Shown here in pieces: positions 1-9,519 of a stretch of DNA of 64,000 nt; positions within the stretch are counted from its first letter, which is position 1; each line of letters starts with the position of its first letter. This DNA is from Actinomycetota bacterium (lineage in GTDB: Bacteria > Actinomycetota > Thermoleophilia > Solirubrobacterales > Solirubrobacteraceae). The position numbers were made by a program, and so were the translations under genes. Location of the stretch: positions 248,001-312,000 of the forward strand of contig JAFDWH010000009.1 of NCBI GenBank assembly GCA_018268595.1, given 5' to 3'. The notes beneath the pieces were generated by a model. The model worked only from the letters and a program-made list of their open reading frames with translations. It made no database searches and was not told the origin of the DNA.

Positions 1-1
1 G

Positions 2-295
2 CGCGACGCGCTGCGCGCGCGGCGCGTGGAGCTGCTCGTCTACGCGACGACCGCGCTGCTGTTCGCGCTGTCGGTCGCGGGCGCCTCGTACGTCGGGCAC
101 CTGCGCGATCACACGAACAACGCGCAGGCGCGCTACCTGCTGCCGCTGCTGCCGCTCTACGGCGCCCTGCTCGCGCTCGCGGTGCGCGGCGCCGGGCGGC
201 GCTGGGCGCCGCTCGTGGGCGCCGCGATCGTCGCGCTCGCGATCGCCCACGACCTGTTCGCCCAGCTGCTCGTGCTCGCGCGCTACTACGCGTGA
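2..295 (+). CDS. C-terminal end of a polytopic membrane protein (DUF2142-like)
   Basis: The window opens inside this gene: the frame is open from base 2 and stops with TGA at 293-295. The visible 97 residues hold two hydrophobic segments. Between them lies a motif, QARYLLPLLPLYGALLAL, that resembles the conserved Q/GRYLLP stretch of DUF2142-type membrane proteins, which are linked to cell-surface polysaccharide genes. The protein probably sits in the cytoplasmic membrane. The GTG at 26 is an internal codon, not a supported start. Family assignment rests on this short motif only. Confidence 0.6.
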   Translation, partial: RDALRARRVELLVYATTALLFALSVAGASYVGHLRDHTNNAQARYLLPLLPLYGALLALAVRGAGRRWAPLVGAAIVALAIAHDLFAQLLVLARYYA

Positions 296-304
296 GACGG
301 GCGC

Positions 305-1057
305 TCAGCCTGCCGCGCGCTTGCTCATCCCCTCGAGCTTGTCGTAGGCGCAGCGGAACGCCTGCGGCTGACTGACCGGTTGCGAGCCGGCGAAGCCGCC
401 GTGGTCGTGGTTGTCGTAGACGGTCACGTACTGGAGCGTCTCGGGGAACGGGTTGGCCGGCAGCGGGACCGGGTCCGGCTCGCCCTGCTTCGGGTCGCCG
501 CGCGAGCCGTCGGTGACGCCCTCCGAGCCGGCCGCGGAGGAGCCGCCGGCGGTCGTGACGAGCGTCGCGCTCATCTCGCGCTTGTCCTTCATGCCGTCGC
601 TCGGGTCGATGTCGATCACCGCCGTGAGCTGCGAGTCGTCGATCGTGGAGGACAGCTTCACGCGCGCGGCCGCGCCGATCAGCTGCGCGGCCGTCGGCAG
701 GTAGCCGCCCTGCTCGATGCACTTCTGCGTCGCCCACGCGTAGTCGTTCTTGCCGATGTCGGCGTTGTCGAGCGGGTACGGCGAGGCGTCGAGGCACCAC
801 GTGCCGAGGTCGACCTGCTCGGGCGCGCACGAGCCCTTGAGGTCGTCGGCGGTCGCGCGGCCGAGGCGGTCGGCACGCCGCGCGTGCGGGACGACCGGCA
901 GCAGCTTCGCGGGGATGCGGCCGTTCGCGGCGAGCCGCACGACCTTGCCGGCCCGCGTCTTCCCGGCGCCGGCGTCGGAGGCGGTGGACAGCACGAGCGC
1001 AAGCAGCGCGACGAGCAGCGCCGCGACGCCCGCGCAGCGGTTCAGGCGTTCGATCAT
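305..1057 (-). CDS. Exported protein of unknown function, 250 aa
   Basis: Starts at ATG 1057 with a strong AGGAGG upstream; this ATG overlaps the stop of the preceding gene by 4 nt (ATGA), so translation is probably coupled. Residues about 5-30 form a hydrophobic signal peptide or anchor ending near DAGAG. The mature part contains a segment with paired cysteines, 'SCAPEQVDLGTWCLD', followed by 'CIEQGGYLPTAAQL', which resembles the formylglycine-enzyme/lectin-like folds used to describe surface proteins, but I do not recognise the family with certainty. It is the last gene of a minus-strand operon of large secreted proteins, so a cell-surface role is likely. Confidence 0.75.
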   Translation of the reverse strand: MIERLNRCAGVAALLVALLALVLSTASDAGAGKTRAGKVVRLAANGRIPAKLLPVVPHARRADRLGRATADDLKGSCAPEQVDLGTWCLDASPYPLDNADIGKNDYAWATQKCIEQGGYLPTAAQLIGAAARVKLSSTIDDSQLTAVIDIDPSDGMKDKREMSATLVTTAGGSSAAGSEGVTDGSRGDPKQGEPDPVPLPANPFPETLQYVTVYDNHDHGGFAGSQPVSQPQAFRCAYDKLEGMSKRAAG

Positions 1058-4000
1058 CGGGGGCCTCCTGGGCGTCGGTGAGTGATGCTCGCGCTCGCGC
1101 GCGCGAGCGCGGCGCGACGGGGACGGTTGCGATGACGGTCGCGGGTGCGCACGCCGAGCGTCAGCGTCGCGCCCGCGAGCGCGGCGATCAGCGCGAGCCC
1201 GAGCAGCGCGGGGCCGAGCGGCTGGTGGTCGTCGGCGCGGTAGGCGGCGAACGCCGACTGCTGCTCGGGCGCGACCTCCTCCTCGCGCTTCTCCTCGTAC
1301 ACGCGCACGACCGCGCCGCCCGGCGGGATCGGCCGCGCGAACGAGCTGACCGGCGGCGGCGGCGTCACGCGCGGCGGCGGCGCGACCGGCGGCACGGCCG
1401 CCGGCACCGCCGCGAGCGACGGGAGCGGCAGGGGCTTTGGCGCGGCGTGCGGCGCCGGCGGAGGGGGCGGAGGCGGCGGGGGCGGCGCCGGGCTCGGCGC
1501 GACCGCCGGCGCGAGCGCCGGCGGCGGCGCGGTCGCCGGCGTGCCCGACGGCTGCGCTCTGAAGCGGCTCGGCTTCAGCGGGCGCGTGCCGCACGGCTGC
1601 TGCACGCTGCCGGCCTGCACCGTCACCTGCTGCGAGTAGGAGATCCCGCCCGCGCTGATCGTCAGCGTCGTCGTGCCCGGGTTGAACGCGCACAGCAGCC
1701 CGGAGCGCGCGTCGGTGACGACCTTGCCGTTCGCGTCGTGCAGCGGCTTGCGCAGGTTCGTCGTGTTGGGGTCGACCGCGACGAAGTCGGCGATGTCGTC
1801 GTCCGAGCTGGTGAACGTGTACTCGGGCGCGATCCGCGTGCCGCAGTTGGCCTGCTTGCAGAGCGCCGGCGGGAAGCTCGTGTACGGGTCCGAGCCGGCC
1901 GGGTTGGGGCTGCCGTCGGAGGCCGACAGCGGCCCCCAGCGGTCGCCGCCGCGCGGCCGGCGGCCGAGGCCGTCGAACAGCGCGGGCGCGCTGCGCCGCA
2001 GCAGCGTGCCGTCGAGCGCGTCGAGCGACAGGCTCTCCATCAGCGGGATCAGCCGCGCCGCGGCCGGCGCGCGGTTCGTCTGCAGGTCGCGGTGCGCGAC
2101 GTCGAGGCTGACAAGCAGGTAGCCGGCGTCGCCGAACAGCGCGTCCGCCTGGCCGGGGGCGGTCGCGTTCGCGATCGGCGAGCGGTAGCCGAGCGTGCCG
2201 GTCCCGAACTCGGGGATCGTCGCGCTCGCGCCGGCCGGGACCTGCGTCAGCCGCTGCTCCTCGGGCCGCTCGTAGAGGTACGCGCTCGCGCCCTCGTCGA
2301 CCAGCAGTCTCGCGATCTCGTCGCCGTCGCTCGCCACGTTGCTGCGCGGGACGAAGCGCGTGTTGAGGTCGCGGCTGCCGACGACGATCGCGGGGATGCC
2401 GCGCGCTCTGGCGTCCTGCAGCGTCGCGCGCAGCCACGGCTCCTGCGGCTCGGCCGGCACCTGATAGGGGTCGGAGGCGGCGAGCGAGCCGGCCGAGTTG
2501 TCGATCACGATCACGCGCACCGTCCCGGCGGGGCCGCTCGAGTCGAACGCGTAGTGCGTGCGGGCGCCGCCCGGCGCGGGCGCCGCGCCGCCGGCGACCG
2601 GCGCGATCCCGTTCGGCGACGGGCCCTCGCCGAACGGCGCCGGCTGCGCGTCGAAGGCGGTGCGGAAGGCGGTCGCGCCGCCGTCCTTCGAGTCGGCCGC
2701 GGAGACGGCCGCGAACGCCGGCAGCGGCTGGTGGCCGAGCAGCGTCGCGAGCCGCTGCTCGTCCGCGAGCGGCGTCGCCACCGGCGAGTCGACCGGCAGC
2801 CGGCCGCCGGTGTAGAGCAGGGCGCGCGGCGCGCCGGCGCGGCCGGCGTACTGCTGCAGCGCGCCGCCGAGCGCGGTCAGCGCGCGGTCCGGGCCGATGC
2901 CGAGGTTCGCCAGCAGCGCGCAGGGGCCGTCGCAGGACGCGTGCCCGGCGACCGCGAACGTCACGAGACCGGGGTCGAGCGGAACCGGGCTGGCCGCCTC
3001 GCCGGGCGGCGCGTCGGGCGTGCCGCGCGGGTCGTAGCGCTGCACCGCCGCCGTCTGCACGCGCGCGCGCACGGCCGCGCCGGGCCCGGACGCGCCGGTG
3101 CCGCGGCCGGCGTCGTCGGGCTGGCCCGACCAGCCGCCGACCGCCCAGCCGGCGCCGCTGCCCGGGTCGAGCGCGAGCGCCGCGACCGGGTCCGCCTTGA
3201 CCGGCTTGTCGTTCGCGACGCCGGCGAAGTCGGCGCGCTGCTCGTCGACCCAGCCGCCGTCGGTCTCGCGCAGCAGGTAGCCGTCGCCGGCGAGCGCGAA
3301 CGGCGGCAGGATCGCCGGTGGCAGGTCGGGGTCCTCCGGCGGCAGCGGCGTCGGCAGCGGCCACGCGACCGCGGGCGCGAGCGCGACGACCGCGCGCACG
3401 TGCCCGGCGCCGTCGCGCACGGGCGCCGCGGCGATCACGGAGGCGCCGGGCAGCGGCGCGGCGGCGGGGCGCCACGGCGCGCCGGCGCCGTCGCGCTCGA
3501 GCACGACGCCGTCGCCGGCCGCGATCGCGCCGCCGTCCGGCAGCGCCGCGACCGTCACGATCCGCGGCGCGCTCGGCGCCTGTGCGAGCAGCGCGTGCAT
3601 CCCGGCGTCCGCGTGCCAGCCGGCAGCGCCGCCGTCGTTCACCAGCACGTCGGAGCCGGCCGCGACGAGCGCCTCGTGACCGGCGAACGCGACCGACGTC
3701 AGGTCGGCGTGCGCGAAGCCCGCCGGCAGCGGCTCCTGCGTCCACGTCTTGCCGTAGGCGAGCAGCACGCCGTCGCGTCCGACCGCGTAGCCGCGCTGCG
3801 GGTCCGACGCGTCGAACGCGACGCCCATCAGGTTGCCGTCGAACGCGATCGGCGCCGACTCGTCCTTCTCCCACAGGCCGGTCTCGGCGCGCCACAGCCA
3901 CATCGCGCCGAGGTCGCCGACGGCGTAGGCGCGGCCGGGCTCGGGCCACGCGACCCCGCGCAGCAGCGCGCTCGAGACGGCGCCGGTCGAGGTCAGCAGG

Positions 4001-5517
4001 AACTCGCGCTTCCAGCCGCTGCCGGGCACGTAGCGCAGCACGCCGCCGCCGGCGCCGACCGCGAGCGCCTGCGCGGACAGGTCGCCGGGCGTCGCGCCGG
4101 GCGCGGTCGCGATCGACAGCAGCGGCGAGCGCAGCGCGACCGGCCAGCTCGCGAGGTGCGCCGGCGGATCGGCGGCGGTGACCTGCACGGGCCCCTCCAG
4201 CCACCCGCGGTCGGGCGTCGCGAAGCCGCCGCTGGAATGGAAGCCGCCGGCCGCCCCCGGCTCGCGCGTGAAGGCGTCGCCGTCGAACGACGCCCACGTG
4301 CCCATGTTGGTCGCGTCGTCGCCGCCGGGGTCGAGCGGGTTCGTGACGACGCGGCGGCCGACGCCGCCGCCCTCCGGCCCCGCCCACGCGAACGAGCGGT
4401 AGCCGGCGCGGCGGCCGAAGCGGAAGCCGAGCGGGTGGTCGCACAGCGGCGTGCCGTCCGGCGCCTGCGCGTCGCACCACGTGCCGGCCACCTGCCCGCC
4501 CGCCTTCGACCAGAAGGCCGTCAGGTCGCTCGCGCCGCCGCCGTCGAGCGTCATCGTGCCGTCGATCCAGACGCCGTCGGCGGTCGCCGTCAGCGGCTGC
4601 TGCCCGTCGTCGTCGAGCGGCGCCAGCGACTCGACGCCCTGCGCGGGCGTGCTCGCCGCCGCCAGCAGCGGCGCGCCGAGGTCTCGCTGCACCCATCTGG
4701 CGCCCCCCGCTCCGTCCTCACGCGCGAACAGCACGAGCCCGTCGCCGAGTCTCGGGTCGGTCTCGGCCAGCAGGTACGCGTCGCCGCCGGCGCTCGCGGC
4801 GAGCGCGGCGACGTGGAAGGAGGCGCTCGAGGCCGGCGGCACGTCGATCGGCTCGCGGCTCCAGCCGCTCCCGTCCCAGTGCGCGACGGCGTCCTCGACG
4901 GCGCCTCCGACGACCGGCAGCAGCACGTGCGTGTGCGTGCCGTCGTCCCACGCGGCGATCGGCACGTGCCCGGCGCCCTGGTCGGCGGCGAGCGCCTCGC
5001 CGGCGCCCGCGTCGACGACGCCGGGCGGCGGCGCCGGCAGCGCCGCGAAGCGCGCGCTGGAGTCCGGGTCGCGCACCAGCACGACGACCTGCGCGCCGGC
5101 CGGCCGGTCCGAGTCGCGCCCGACGAGCGCGCCGCCGCCGTGCGCCGTGATGCGCGCGGTCGCGGCGTTCGGGCGCGGGCCGCGGTACGCGTTCCCCAGC
5201 TCGTCGACGGGCGTCTGCGCGAGGCTCCAGACGCCGCCGTCCGCGTCGGTGGTGCGCTCGAACACGAGCTGGGGCGACGGCGTCGAGGGGTGCGCGACCG
5301 GCCCGAGCGCGAGCAGCGGGGAGTCGAGCGACAGCAGCGGCACGTCGAGCGGCAGCTGCCGGTAGGCCCACGTCTCCCCCGGCGCGCCGTCGCTCGCCGC
5401 GCCCATGATCACGGTCTGCCGGTCGGCCAGCCCGAGCACCGGCTGCGCGGTCACGTCGGCGCGCGCGAGCGGGGCGAGCAGCGCCGCCGCGAGCGCGAGC
5501 GCGATCAACACCGGCAT
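1054..5517 (-). CDS. Giant membrane-anchored surface protein: beta-propeller, degenerate metallophosphoesterase, Ig-like module
   Basis: About 1,487 residues from ATG 5517, whose first 22 residues ([14 protein letters not shown]...) make a good signal peptide. An in-frame ATG at 5613 overlaps the previous stop (ATGA) and would add 32 residues; I prefer 5517 because a hairpin repeat lies between the two. The first ~800 residues hold repeated 'W..V....G.' blade-like units. The region around 950-1180 resembles calcineurin-like phosphoesterases ([20 protein letters not shown], then WLRATLQDA) but has GSRDL where the family normally has GHHPL, so catalysis is doubtful. An Ig-like domain, long proline runs and one C-terminal membrane segment followed by basic residues end the protein. 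It is probably displayed on the cell surface. Confidence 0.75.
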   Translation of the reverse strand: MPVLIALALAAALLAPLARADVTAQPVLGLADRQTVIMGAASDGAPGETWAYRQLPLDVPLLSLDSPLLALGPVAHPSTPSPQLVFERTTDADGGVWSLAQTPVDELGNAYRGPRPNAATARITAHGGGALVGRDSDRPAGAQVVVLVRDPDSSARFAALPAPPPGVVDAGAGEALAADQGAGHVPIAAWDDGTHTHVLLPVVGGAVEDAVAHWDGSGWSREPIDVPPASSASFHVAALAASAGGDAYLLAETDPRLGDGLVLFAREDGAGGARWVQRDLGAPLLAAASTPAQGVESLAPLDDDGQQPLTATADGVWIDGTMTLDGGGASDLTAFWSKAGGQVAGTWCDAQAPDGTPLCDHPLGFRFGRRAGYRSFAWAGPEGGGVGRRVVTNPLDPGGDDATNMGTWASFDGDAFTREPGAAGGFHSSGGFATPDRGWLEGPVQVTAADPPAHLASWPVALRSPLLSIATAPGATPGDLSAQALAVGAGGGVLRYVPGSGWKREFLLTSTGAVSSALLRGVAWPEPGRAYAVGDLGAMWLWRAETGLWEKDESAPIAFDGNLMGVAFDASDPQRGYAVGRDGVLLAYGKTWTQEPLPAGFAHADLTSVAFAGHEALVAAGSDVLVNDGGAAGWHADAGMHALLAQAPSAPRIVTVAALPDGGAIAAGDGVVLERDGAGAPWRPAAAPLPGASVIAAAPVRDGAGHVRAVVALAPAVAWPLPTPLPPEDPDLPPAILPPFALAGDGYLLRETDGGWVDEQRADFAGVANDKPVKADPVAALALDPGSGAGWAVGGWSGQPDDAGRGTGASGPGAAVRARVQTAAVQRYDPRGTPDAPPGEAASPVPLDPGLVTFAVAGHASCDGPCALLANLGIGPDRALTALGGALQQYAGRAGAPRALLYTGGRLPVDSPVATPLADEQRLATLLGHQPLPAFAAVSAADSKDGGATAFRTAFDAQPAPFGEGPSPNGIAPVAGGAAPAPGGARTHYAFDSSGPAGTVRVIVIDNSAGSLAASDPYQVPAEPQEPWLRATLQDARARGIPAIVVGSRDLNTRFVPRSNVASDGDEIARLLVDEGASAYLYERPEEQRLTQVPAGASATIPEFGTGTLGYRSPIANATAPGQADALFGDAGYLLVSLDVAHRDLQTNRAPAAARLIPLMESLSLDALDGTLLRRSAPALFDGLGRRPRGGDRWGPLSASDGSPNPAGSDPYTSFPPALCKQANCGTRIAPEYTFTSSDDDIADFVAVDPNTTNLRKPLHDANGKVVTDARSGLLCAFNPGTTTLTISAGGISYSQQVTVQAGSVQQPCGTRPLKPSRFRAQPSGTPATAPPPALAPAVAPSPAPPPPPPPPPPAPHAAPKPLPLPSLAAVPAAVPPVAPPPRVTPPPPVSSFARPIPPGGAVVRVYEEKREEEVAPEQQSAFAAYRADDHQPLGPALLGLALIAALAGATLTLGVRTRDRHRNRPRRAALARASASITHRRPGGPR

Positions 5518-5536
5518 CCGGCGCGTGCGGCGCCGC

Positions 5537-5587
5537 GACCACTGCGGGTCTCTACATCCCTGCGATGTACAGATCCGCGGTGCTCGG
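5537..5587. repeat. 51-bp hairpin repeat, copy A
   Basis: The 12-nt arm CACTGCGGGTCT (5540-5551) pairs with AGATCCGCGGTG (5571-5582) using two G-U pairs, and inside it TACATC pairs with GATGTA around a 5-nt loop. Flanks GAC and CTCGG and the total length are the same in copy B at 43044-43094. It lies between the end of the 570-residue protein and the signal peptide of the giant surface protein, in the 92-nt gap of the operon. Confidence 0.8.
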
Positions 5588-5609
5588 CGGTGGAGCCCCG
5601 ACCAGGCGC

Positions 5610-7319
5610 TCATCGCCGTGTGACCCAGGCGTTCGGGTCTCTGTTCCCGGAGCCGCCGGAGCGCTTGACCGTGACGTCGTCGGTTCTGAAGCGCAGCGCG
5701 TCGGGCCAGCGGCCGCGCGCGAGCTGCAGCACGAACGTGTGGCGGCCCGGCCGCAGCAGCACGTACTGCGTGCGCGCGACGACCTTGCCGTGGCGCTTCG
5801 CGAGCAGGGCGACCTTGGCTCGCCGCCGCAGCGTGAACGACAGGTGCAGGCGCAGGCGCTTGTCGACCGTCGGCTTGGAGATGCGCGCCATCAGCGCCTT
5901 CAGCCGCTTGACGTGCTGGCGCGGCGGCTGGCCGCTGCCGGGGTCGGCGGGCGGCGGCGGCGCGAACAGCTGCGAGTCGTCGGGCGGCGGCGTGTCGGGG
6001 ATCGCCTGCGCGACCGCCTCGTTCGGGCGATAGGTGATCAGCGTCGCGAACGCGGGGTCGGCGTCGGCCGCGCGCGGCGGCGCGGCCGCGTCGGAGTAGT
6101 GGAACAGCCAGCCGCCGTTCGTGACCATCCAGCCCTCGGTCGGCGAGACGAACGCGACTCTTGCGGCGGCGCCGCGGCCGGCCCCTCCGGCCGGCAGCTT
6201 GACGAGCTCGACGCTCCCGTCCGGCCGCAGGTGCGCCACGCGCGCCCGCGCGGTCGTCGAGCCGCGCTCGGCGAACGACTGCAGCGTCGCCCACGCGTCG
6301 TCGCTCCCCGGCACCGCGGCCACGTCGGTGAAGCGGTCGTGCGCGCCGAACAGCGTCGCGTCGAGCGGCAGCTCGCGGTAGAAGCCGTCCGCGTAGCGCA
6401 CCGCGAGCGGCGGGCGCGCGACGTTGTCGCCGTCGGGCGCAGCCGGGCCGGACGCGGCGCCGCCGCCGACGAACCACGGCGCGTTGCCCGCGGCGACGTC
6501 GGCCGCGAGCAGCTCCGTGCCGTCGTCGGGCACGCCGTCGAGTCTGGACGGCAGGAACGGCGCGTCCGCGAACGTCGCCGCGCCGCCCGCGCCCAGCTCG
6601 TGGATCAGGAACGGCTGGAACTCCGGCGTCGCGAGCGTCACCGGCGTGTCCGGGTCCTCGCGCTGGACGCCGGCGAACGTCGTCTCGTAGTAGCGCCCGG
6701 CGGCGCGGTCGGCGACGAGGTCGCTGACGCCGCGCCCCTGCGGCGCGTAGGCCGACGTCAGGTTCGCGCCGTCCCAGTGCAGGTGGTAGGCGCCGACGCG
6801 CTGGCCGCTCGGGTCCTGCGAGCCGACGCCGGCGAACCAGCAGTCGCTCGGCGTCAGGCACGCGCCCGCGTCCAGCGGGCGGAACGGGTCGGGCGACTCG
6901 TCGGCGGTCGAGTAGGAGCCGATCACGAGGCCGGCCTCGAAGTGGCAGAGGCCGAGGCCGCCGCCGAGCCGCGGCAGCGACGGCTGCGTGATCGTCCAGA
7001 ACTCGTCCGGCCCCGCCCACACGATCCGCGTCGAGTCGGCCGGGCCGGAGCAGACGGTCGCGAGCTGGTGCCAGGCGACGCCGTCGTAGGCGAGCAGGCC
7101 CTGCGGGATCGTCGCGTTGCCCTCGGTCGCGAGCAGGCAGCGCGTCGCCGACCAGCACGACAGGTCGGCCGGCCGGCCGAGCGGGACCTTGAGCGGCACG
7201 CCCGCCGGCGGCGCCGGCTGCTCGAGCCGCCACGCGGGCGCCCCCTGCGCCGGGGACGCCGCCGCCGGCGCGCTGCAGAGGACGCCCGCGAGCGCGACGA
7301 CGAGCGCGCTGCGCCGCAT
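5610..7319 (-). CDS. Exported beta-propeller-like protein, 569 aa
   Basis: ATG 7319 overlaps the TGA of the ftsH-like gene by one base (TGATG), so the start is set by coupling; a GTG one codon earlier is possible. An N-terminal signal peptide ([20 protein letters not shown]) is followed by repeated units with W..G...F motifs and conserved cysteine pairs ([24 protein letters not shown]) typical of sialidase- or BNR-like propellers. The last ~110 residues are lysine/arginine-rich with alternating beta strands ([18 protein letters not shown]), a module also seen at the end of two neighbouring exported proteins. The substrate is unknown. It probably works at the cell surface with the giant protein encoded just downstream. 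Confidence 0.75.
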   Translation of the reverse strand: MRRSALVVALAGVLCSAPAAASPAQGAPAWRLEQPAPPAGVPLKVPLGRPADLSCWSATRCLLATEGNATIPQGLLAYDGVAWHQLATVCSGPADSTRIVWAGPDEFWTITQPSLPRLGGGLGLCHFEAGLVIGSYSTADESPDPFRPLDAGACLTPSDCWFAGVGSQDPSGQRVGAYHLHWDGANLTSAYAPQGRGVSDLVADRAAGRYYETTFAGVQREDPDTPVTLATPEFQPFLIHELGAGGAATFADAPFLPSRLDGVPDDGTELLAADVAAGNAPWFVGGGAASGPAAPDGDNVARPPLAVRYADGFYRELPLDATLFGAHDRFTDVAAVPGSDDAWATLQSFAERGSTTARARVAHLRPDGSVELVKLPAGGAGRGAAARVAFVSPTEGWMVTNGGWLFHYSDAAAPPRAADADPAFATLITYRPNEAVAQAIPDTPPPDDSQLFAPPPPADPGSGQPPRQHVKRLKALMARISKPTVDKRLRLHLSFTLRRRAKVALLAKRHGKVVARTQYVLLRPGRHTFVLQLARGRWPDALRFRTDDVTVKRSGGSGNRDPNAWVTRR

Positions 7320-9415
7320 CACACCTCGTCGCGCTCGGCGAGCCGGTCGAGCTCTGCCAGCTCGACGCGCTCGACCGTCGACAGGACCGCCTCGAGCGCG
7401 ACGCCGGACAGCGTCTCGTGCTCGAGCAGCGCGTGCGCGGTCTCGTGCACGGCGTCGCGGTTGCGGCGCAGCAGCGCTCGCGCCGCGCGCTCGGCCTCGC
7501 CGACGAGCCGCTCGACCGCCTGGTCGATCAGGTCGAGCGTCTTCGGGCCGACCGAGCCGAGGTCCTGCAGCGAGGCGCCGAGGAACACCTCGCCGGCCTT
7601 CTCGCCGATCGTCACGGGACCCAGCTCCTCGCTCATGCCGAACGACGTCACCATCGAGCGCGCCAAGGCGGTCGCCTCGTGCAGGTCGTCGTGGACGCCG
7701 GTCGAGAGGCAGCCGAACTCGAGCCGCTCGCCGGCCGCGCCGGCGACGATCGCGATCAGCTGCATGCGCAGCTCGGGCTCCTGCATGATCGTCTGGTCGC
7801 GGTCGGTCAGCATGTGCGCGGCGGTGCCGAGCGTGCGCCCGCGCGCGACGATCGAGACCTTGCGCGCGACCGCCCCGACCGCCAGCGCCTCGGTCACGAC
7901 CGCGTGCGAGGACTCGTGGACGGCGATCACCCAGCGCTCGTGCTCGGTCAGGATGTGCTTGCGCGCCGGGCCGGCGACGACGCGGTCGATCGCCTCCTCC
8001 AGCGTCTTCTGGCGGATCTCGCGCTCTCCCCCGCGCACCGTCAGGAGCGCGGCCTCGTTGATGACGTTCGCAAGCTCCGCGCCGGAGAAGCCGGGCGTCA
8101 GGCGTGCGATCTCCTCGAGGTCGGCGTCGGACCCGAGCGGGCGCTTTCCGCCGTGCAGCCGCAGGATCTCCGCGCGCCCATGCACGTCCGGCGTGTCAAC
8201 AGTGACCTGCCGGTCGAAGCGGCCGGGGCGCAGCAGCGCCGGGTCGAGGATGTCGGGGCGGTTCGTCGCGCCCATCACGACGAGGCCGCCGTCGCCGCCG
8301 AAGCCGTCCATCTCGACCAGCAGCTGGTTGAGCGTCTGCTCGCGCTCGTCGTTGCCCTGGCCGATGCCGGCGCCGCGCTTGCGGCCGGCGGCGTCGAACT
8401 CGTCGATGAAGATGATCGCCGGCGACATTCTGCGCGCCTTCGCGAACAGGTCGCGCACGCGCGCGGCGCCGACGCCGACGAGCGACTCGACGAAGTCCGA
8501 GCCGGAGAGGCTGAAGAAGGCCGCGTCGGCCTCGCCGGCGACCGCCTTCGCCAGCAGCGTCTTGCCGGTGCCGGGCGGCCCGACCAGCAGCACGCCCTTC
8601 GGCGCGGCGGCGCCCAGCTCCAGGTACTTGGAGGGGTCGGCGAGATAGTCGCGGATCTCCGCCAGCTCGGCGAGCGCCTCCGGCACGCCGGCGATGTCGG
8701 CGAACGTCACCTTGTGGGCGGTGCCCTTGCCCTTCTTGCGGCCCTTGCCGGTGAACTTCGAGAAGGCGGCGATGCCGCCCGCGCCGCCGTCCGAGCCGAC
8801 GCGCATGAAGAACGCGAACAGGCACACGAGCAGCAGGATCGGGATCAGGAACTGGACGACGATCGTCAGCTGCGCCTTGCCCGCCTGCTGCTTGACGGTG
8901 ACGACCGCTCTGCTGTGCGCGAGCGCGTCGCCGAGCGCCTGCGTCTGCGCGCCGGAGCTGGGATAGGCGGCCCACAGCACCTGGCCACCGCGGGTGTCGA
9001 CGACGACGCGGTTGTCGGCGTCGAGCAGCACCGCGTCGGCGATCTCTCTCGCTCTCGCGAGCTGGAAGACCTGGCTGAGCGGGACCGGCGCGCCGTTGCT
9101 CTCGGGGCGCGTCGCGCCGAGCAGCACGAAGAAGAGGATCGTCAGGCACGCCGCGCCGAGCAGCAGCCCGGTAGCGAACAGGTCCTTCGTCAGCTTGCGC
9201 GCGACCCAGCCGAGCGCGCTCGTGAGCGCGTCGAGCGCCGGGTTGCGCCGCTCGGCGAGCCCGGAGCGGACTCTCCCCCCGCCCGCGCCGCCCGGTCTGC
9301 CGGGCGCCGCGCCGTTCACGCGCCCGTTGACGCGTCTCGTGCCCGCCGGGCGCTCGTGGTCGAACGGATGCGCCGACTGGCCGGGCGCGTCGCTGGGGTG
9401 CTCGTGGTCGCTCAA
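7319..9415 (-). CDS. ftsH: FtsH-family membrane AAA+ metalloprotease
   Basis: ATP-dependent zinc protease of the cytoplasmic membrane that degrades misfolded and regulatory proteins. About 698 residues: a charged, glycine-rich N-terminal tail (1-60), TM1 near 80-100, a short external domain, TM2 near 180-203, then Walker A GPPGTGKT (about 277-284), Walker [10 protein letters not shown], and the arginine-finger motif RPGRFDRQ. The zinc motif reads HESSH (about 498-502; usually HEAGH) and the third ligand is probably in [13 protein letters not shown] chose TTG 9415 because AAGGAA sits just upstream and no ATG/GTG in frame fits better. Unusually it heads an operon of large exported proteins, which may be clients or assembly partners. 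Confidence 0.9.
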   Translation of the reverse strand: MSDHEHPSDAPGQSAHPFDHERPAGTRRVNGRVNGAAPGRPGGAGGGRVRSGLAERRNPALDALTSALGWVARKLTKDLFATGLLLGAACLTILFFVLLGATRPESNGAPVPLSQVFQLARAREIADAVLLDADNRVVVDTRGGQVLWAAYPSSGAQTQALGDALAHSRAVVTVKQQAGKAQLTIVVQFLIPILLLVCLFAFFMRVGSDGGAGGIAAFSKFTGKGRKKGKGTAHKVTFADIAGVPEALAELAEIRDYLADPSKYLELGAAAPKGVLLVGPPGTGKTLLAKAVAGEADAAFFSLSGSDFVESLVGVGAARVRDLFAKARRMSPAIIFIDEFDAAGRKRGAGIGQGNDEREQTLNQLLVEMDGFGGDGGLVVMGATNRPDILDPALLRPGRFDRQVTVDTPDVHGRAEILRLHGGKRPLGSDADLEEIARLTPGFSGAELANVINEAALLTVRGGEREIRQKTLEEAIDRVVAGPARKHILTEHERWVIAVHESSHAVVTEALAVGAVARKVSIVARGRTLGTAAHMLTDRDQTIMQEPELRMQLIAIVAGAAGERLEFGCLSTGVHDDLHEATALARSMVTSFGMSEELGPVTIGEKAGEVFLGASLQDLGSVGPKTLDLIDQAVERLVGEAERAARALLRRNRDAVHETAHALLEHETLSGVALEAVLSTVERVELAELDRLAERDEV

Positions 9416-9457
9416 CGGGTTCCTTCGTGCCGGGGGTTGCGTGCCGGTCACGCACCG

Positions 9458-9496
9458 CGCCCGCCCCGCCGCACGCGGCGGCGGGACGGGCGGGCG
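9458..9496 (-). terminator. Hairpin terminator-like structure after the PstS-like gene
   Basis: CGCCCGCCC and CGCCGC (9458-9472) pair with GCGGCG and GGGCGGGCG (9478-9496) around a 5-nt loop with one 4-nt bulge. It lies between the stop of the PstS-like gene at 9520 and the ftsH start. There is no T-run, as is common in GC-rich actinobacteria. It suggests that ftsH begins a separate transcript. Confidence 0.5.
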
Positions 9497-9519
9497 ATGC
9501 GTGCCTGCGCAGGCGTGCG

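Noticed and set aside
1078-6033. A 1,651-codon open frame on the plus strand
   Set aside because: Antisense to the giant surface protein; arginine/alanine-rich shadow frame caused by high GC, with no family features.
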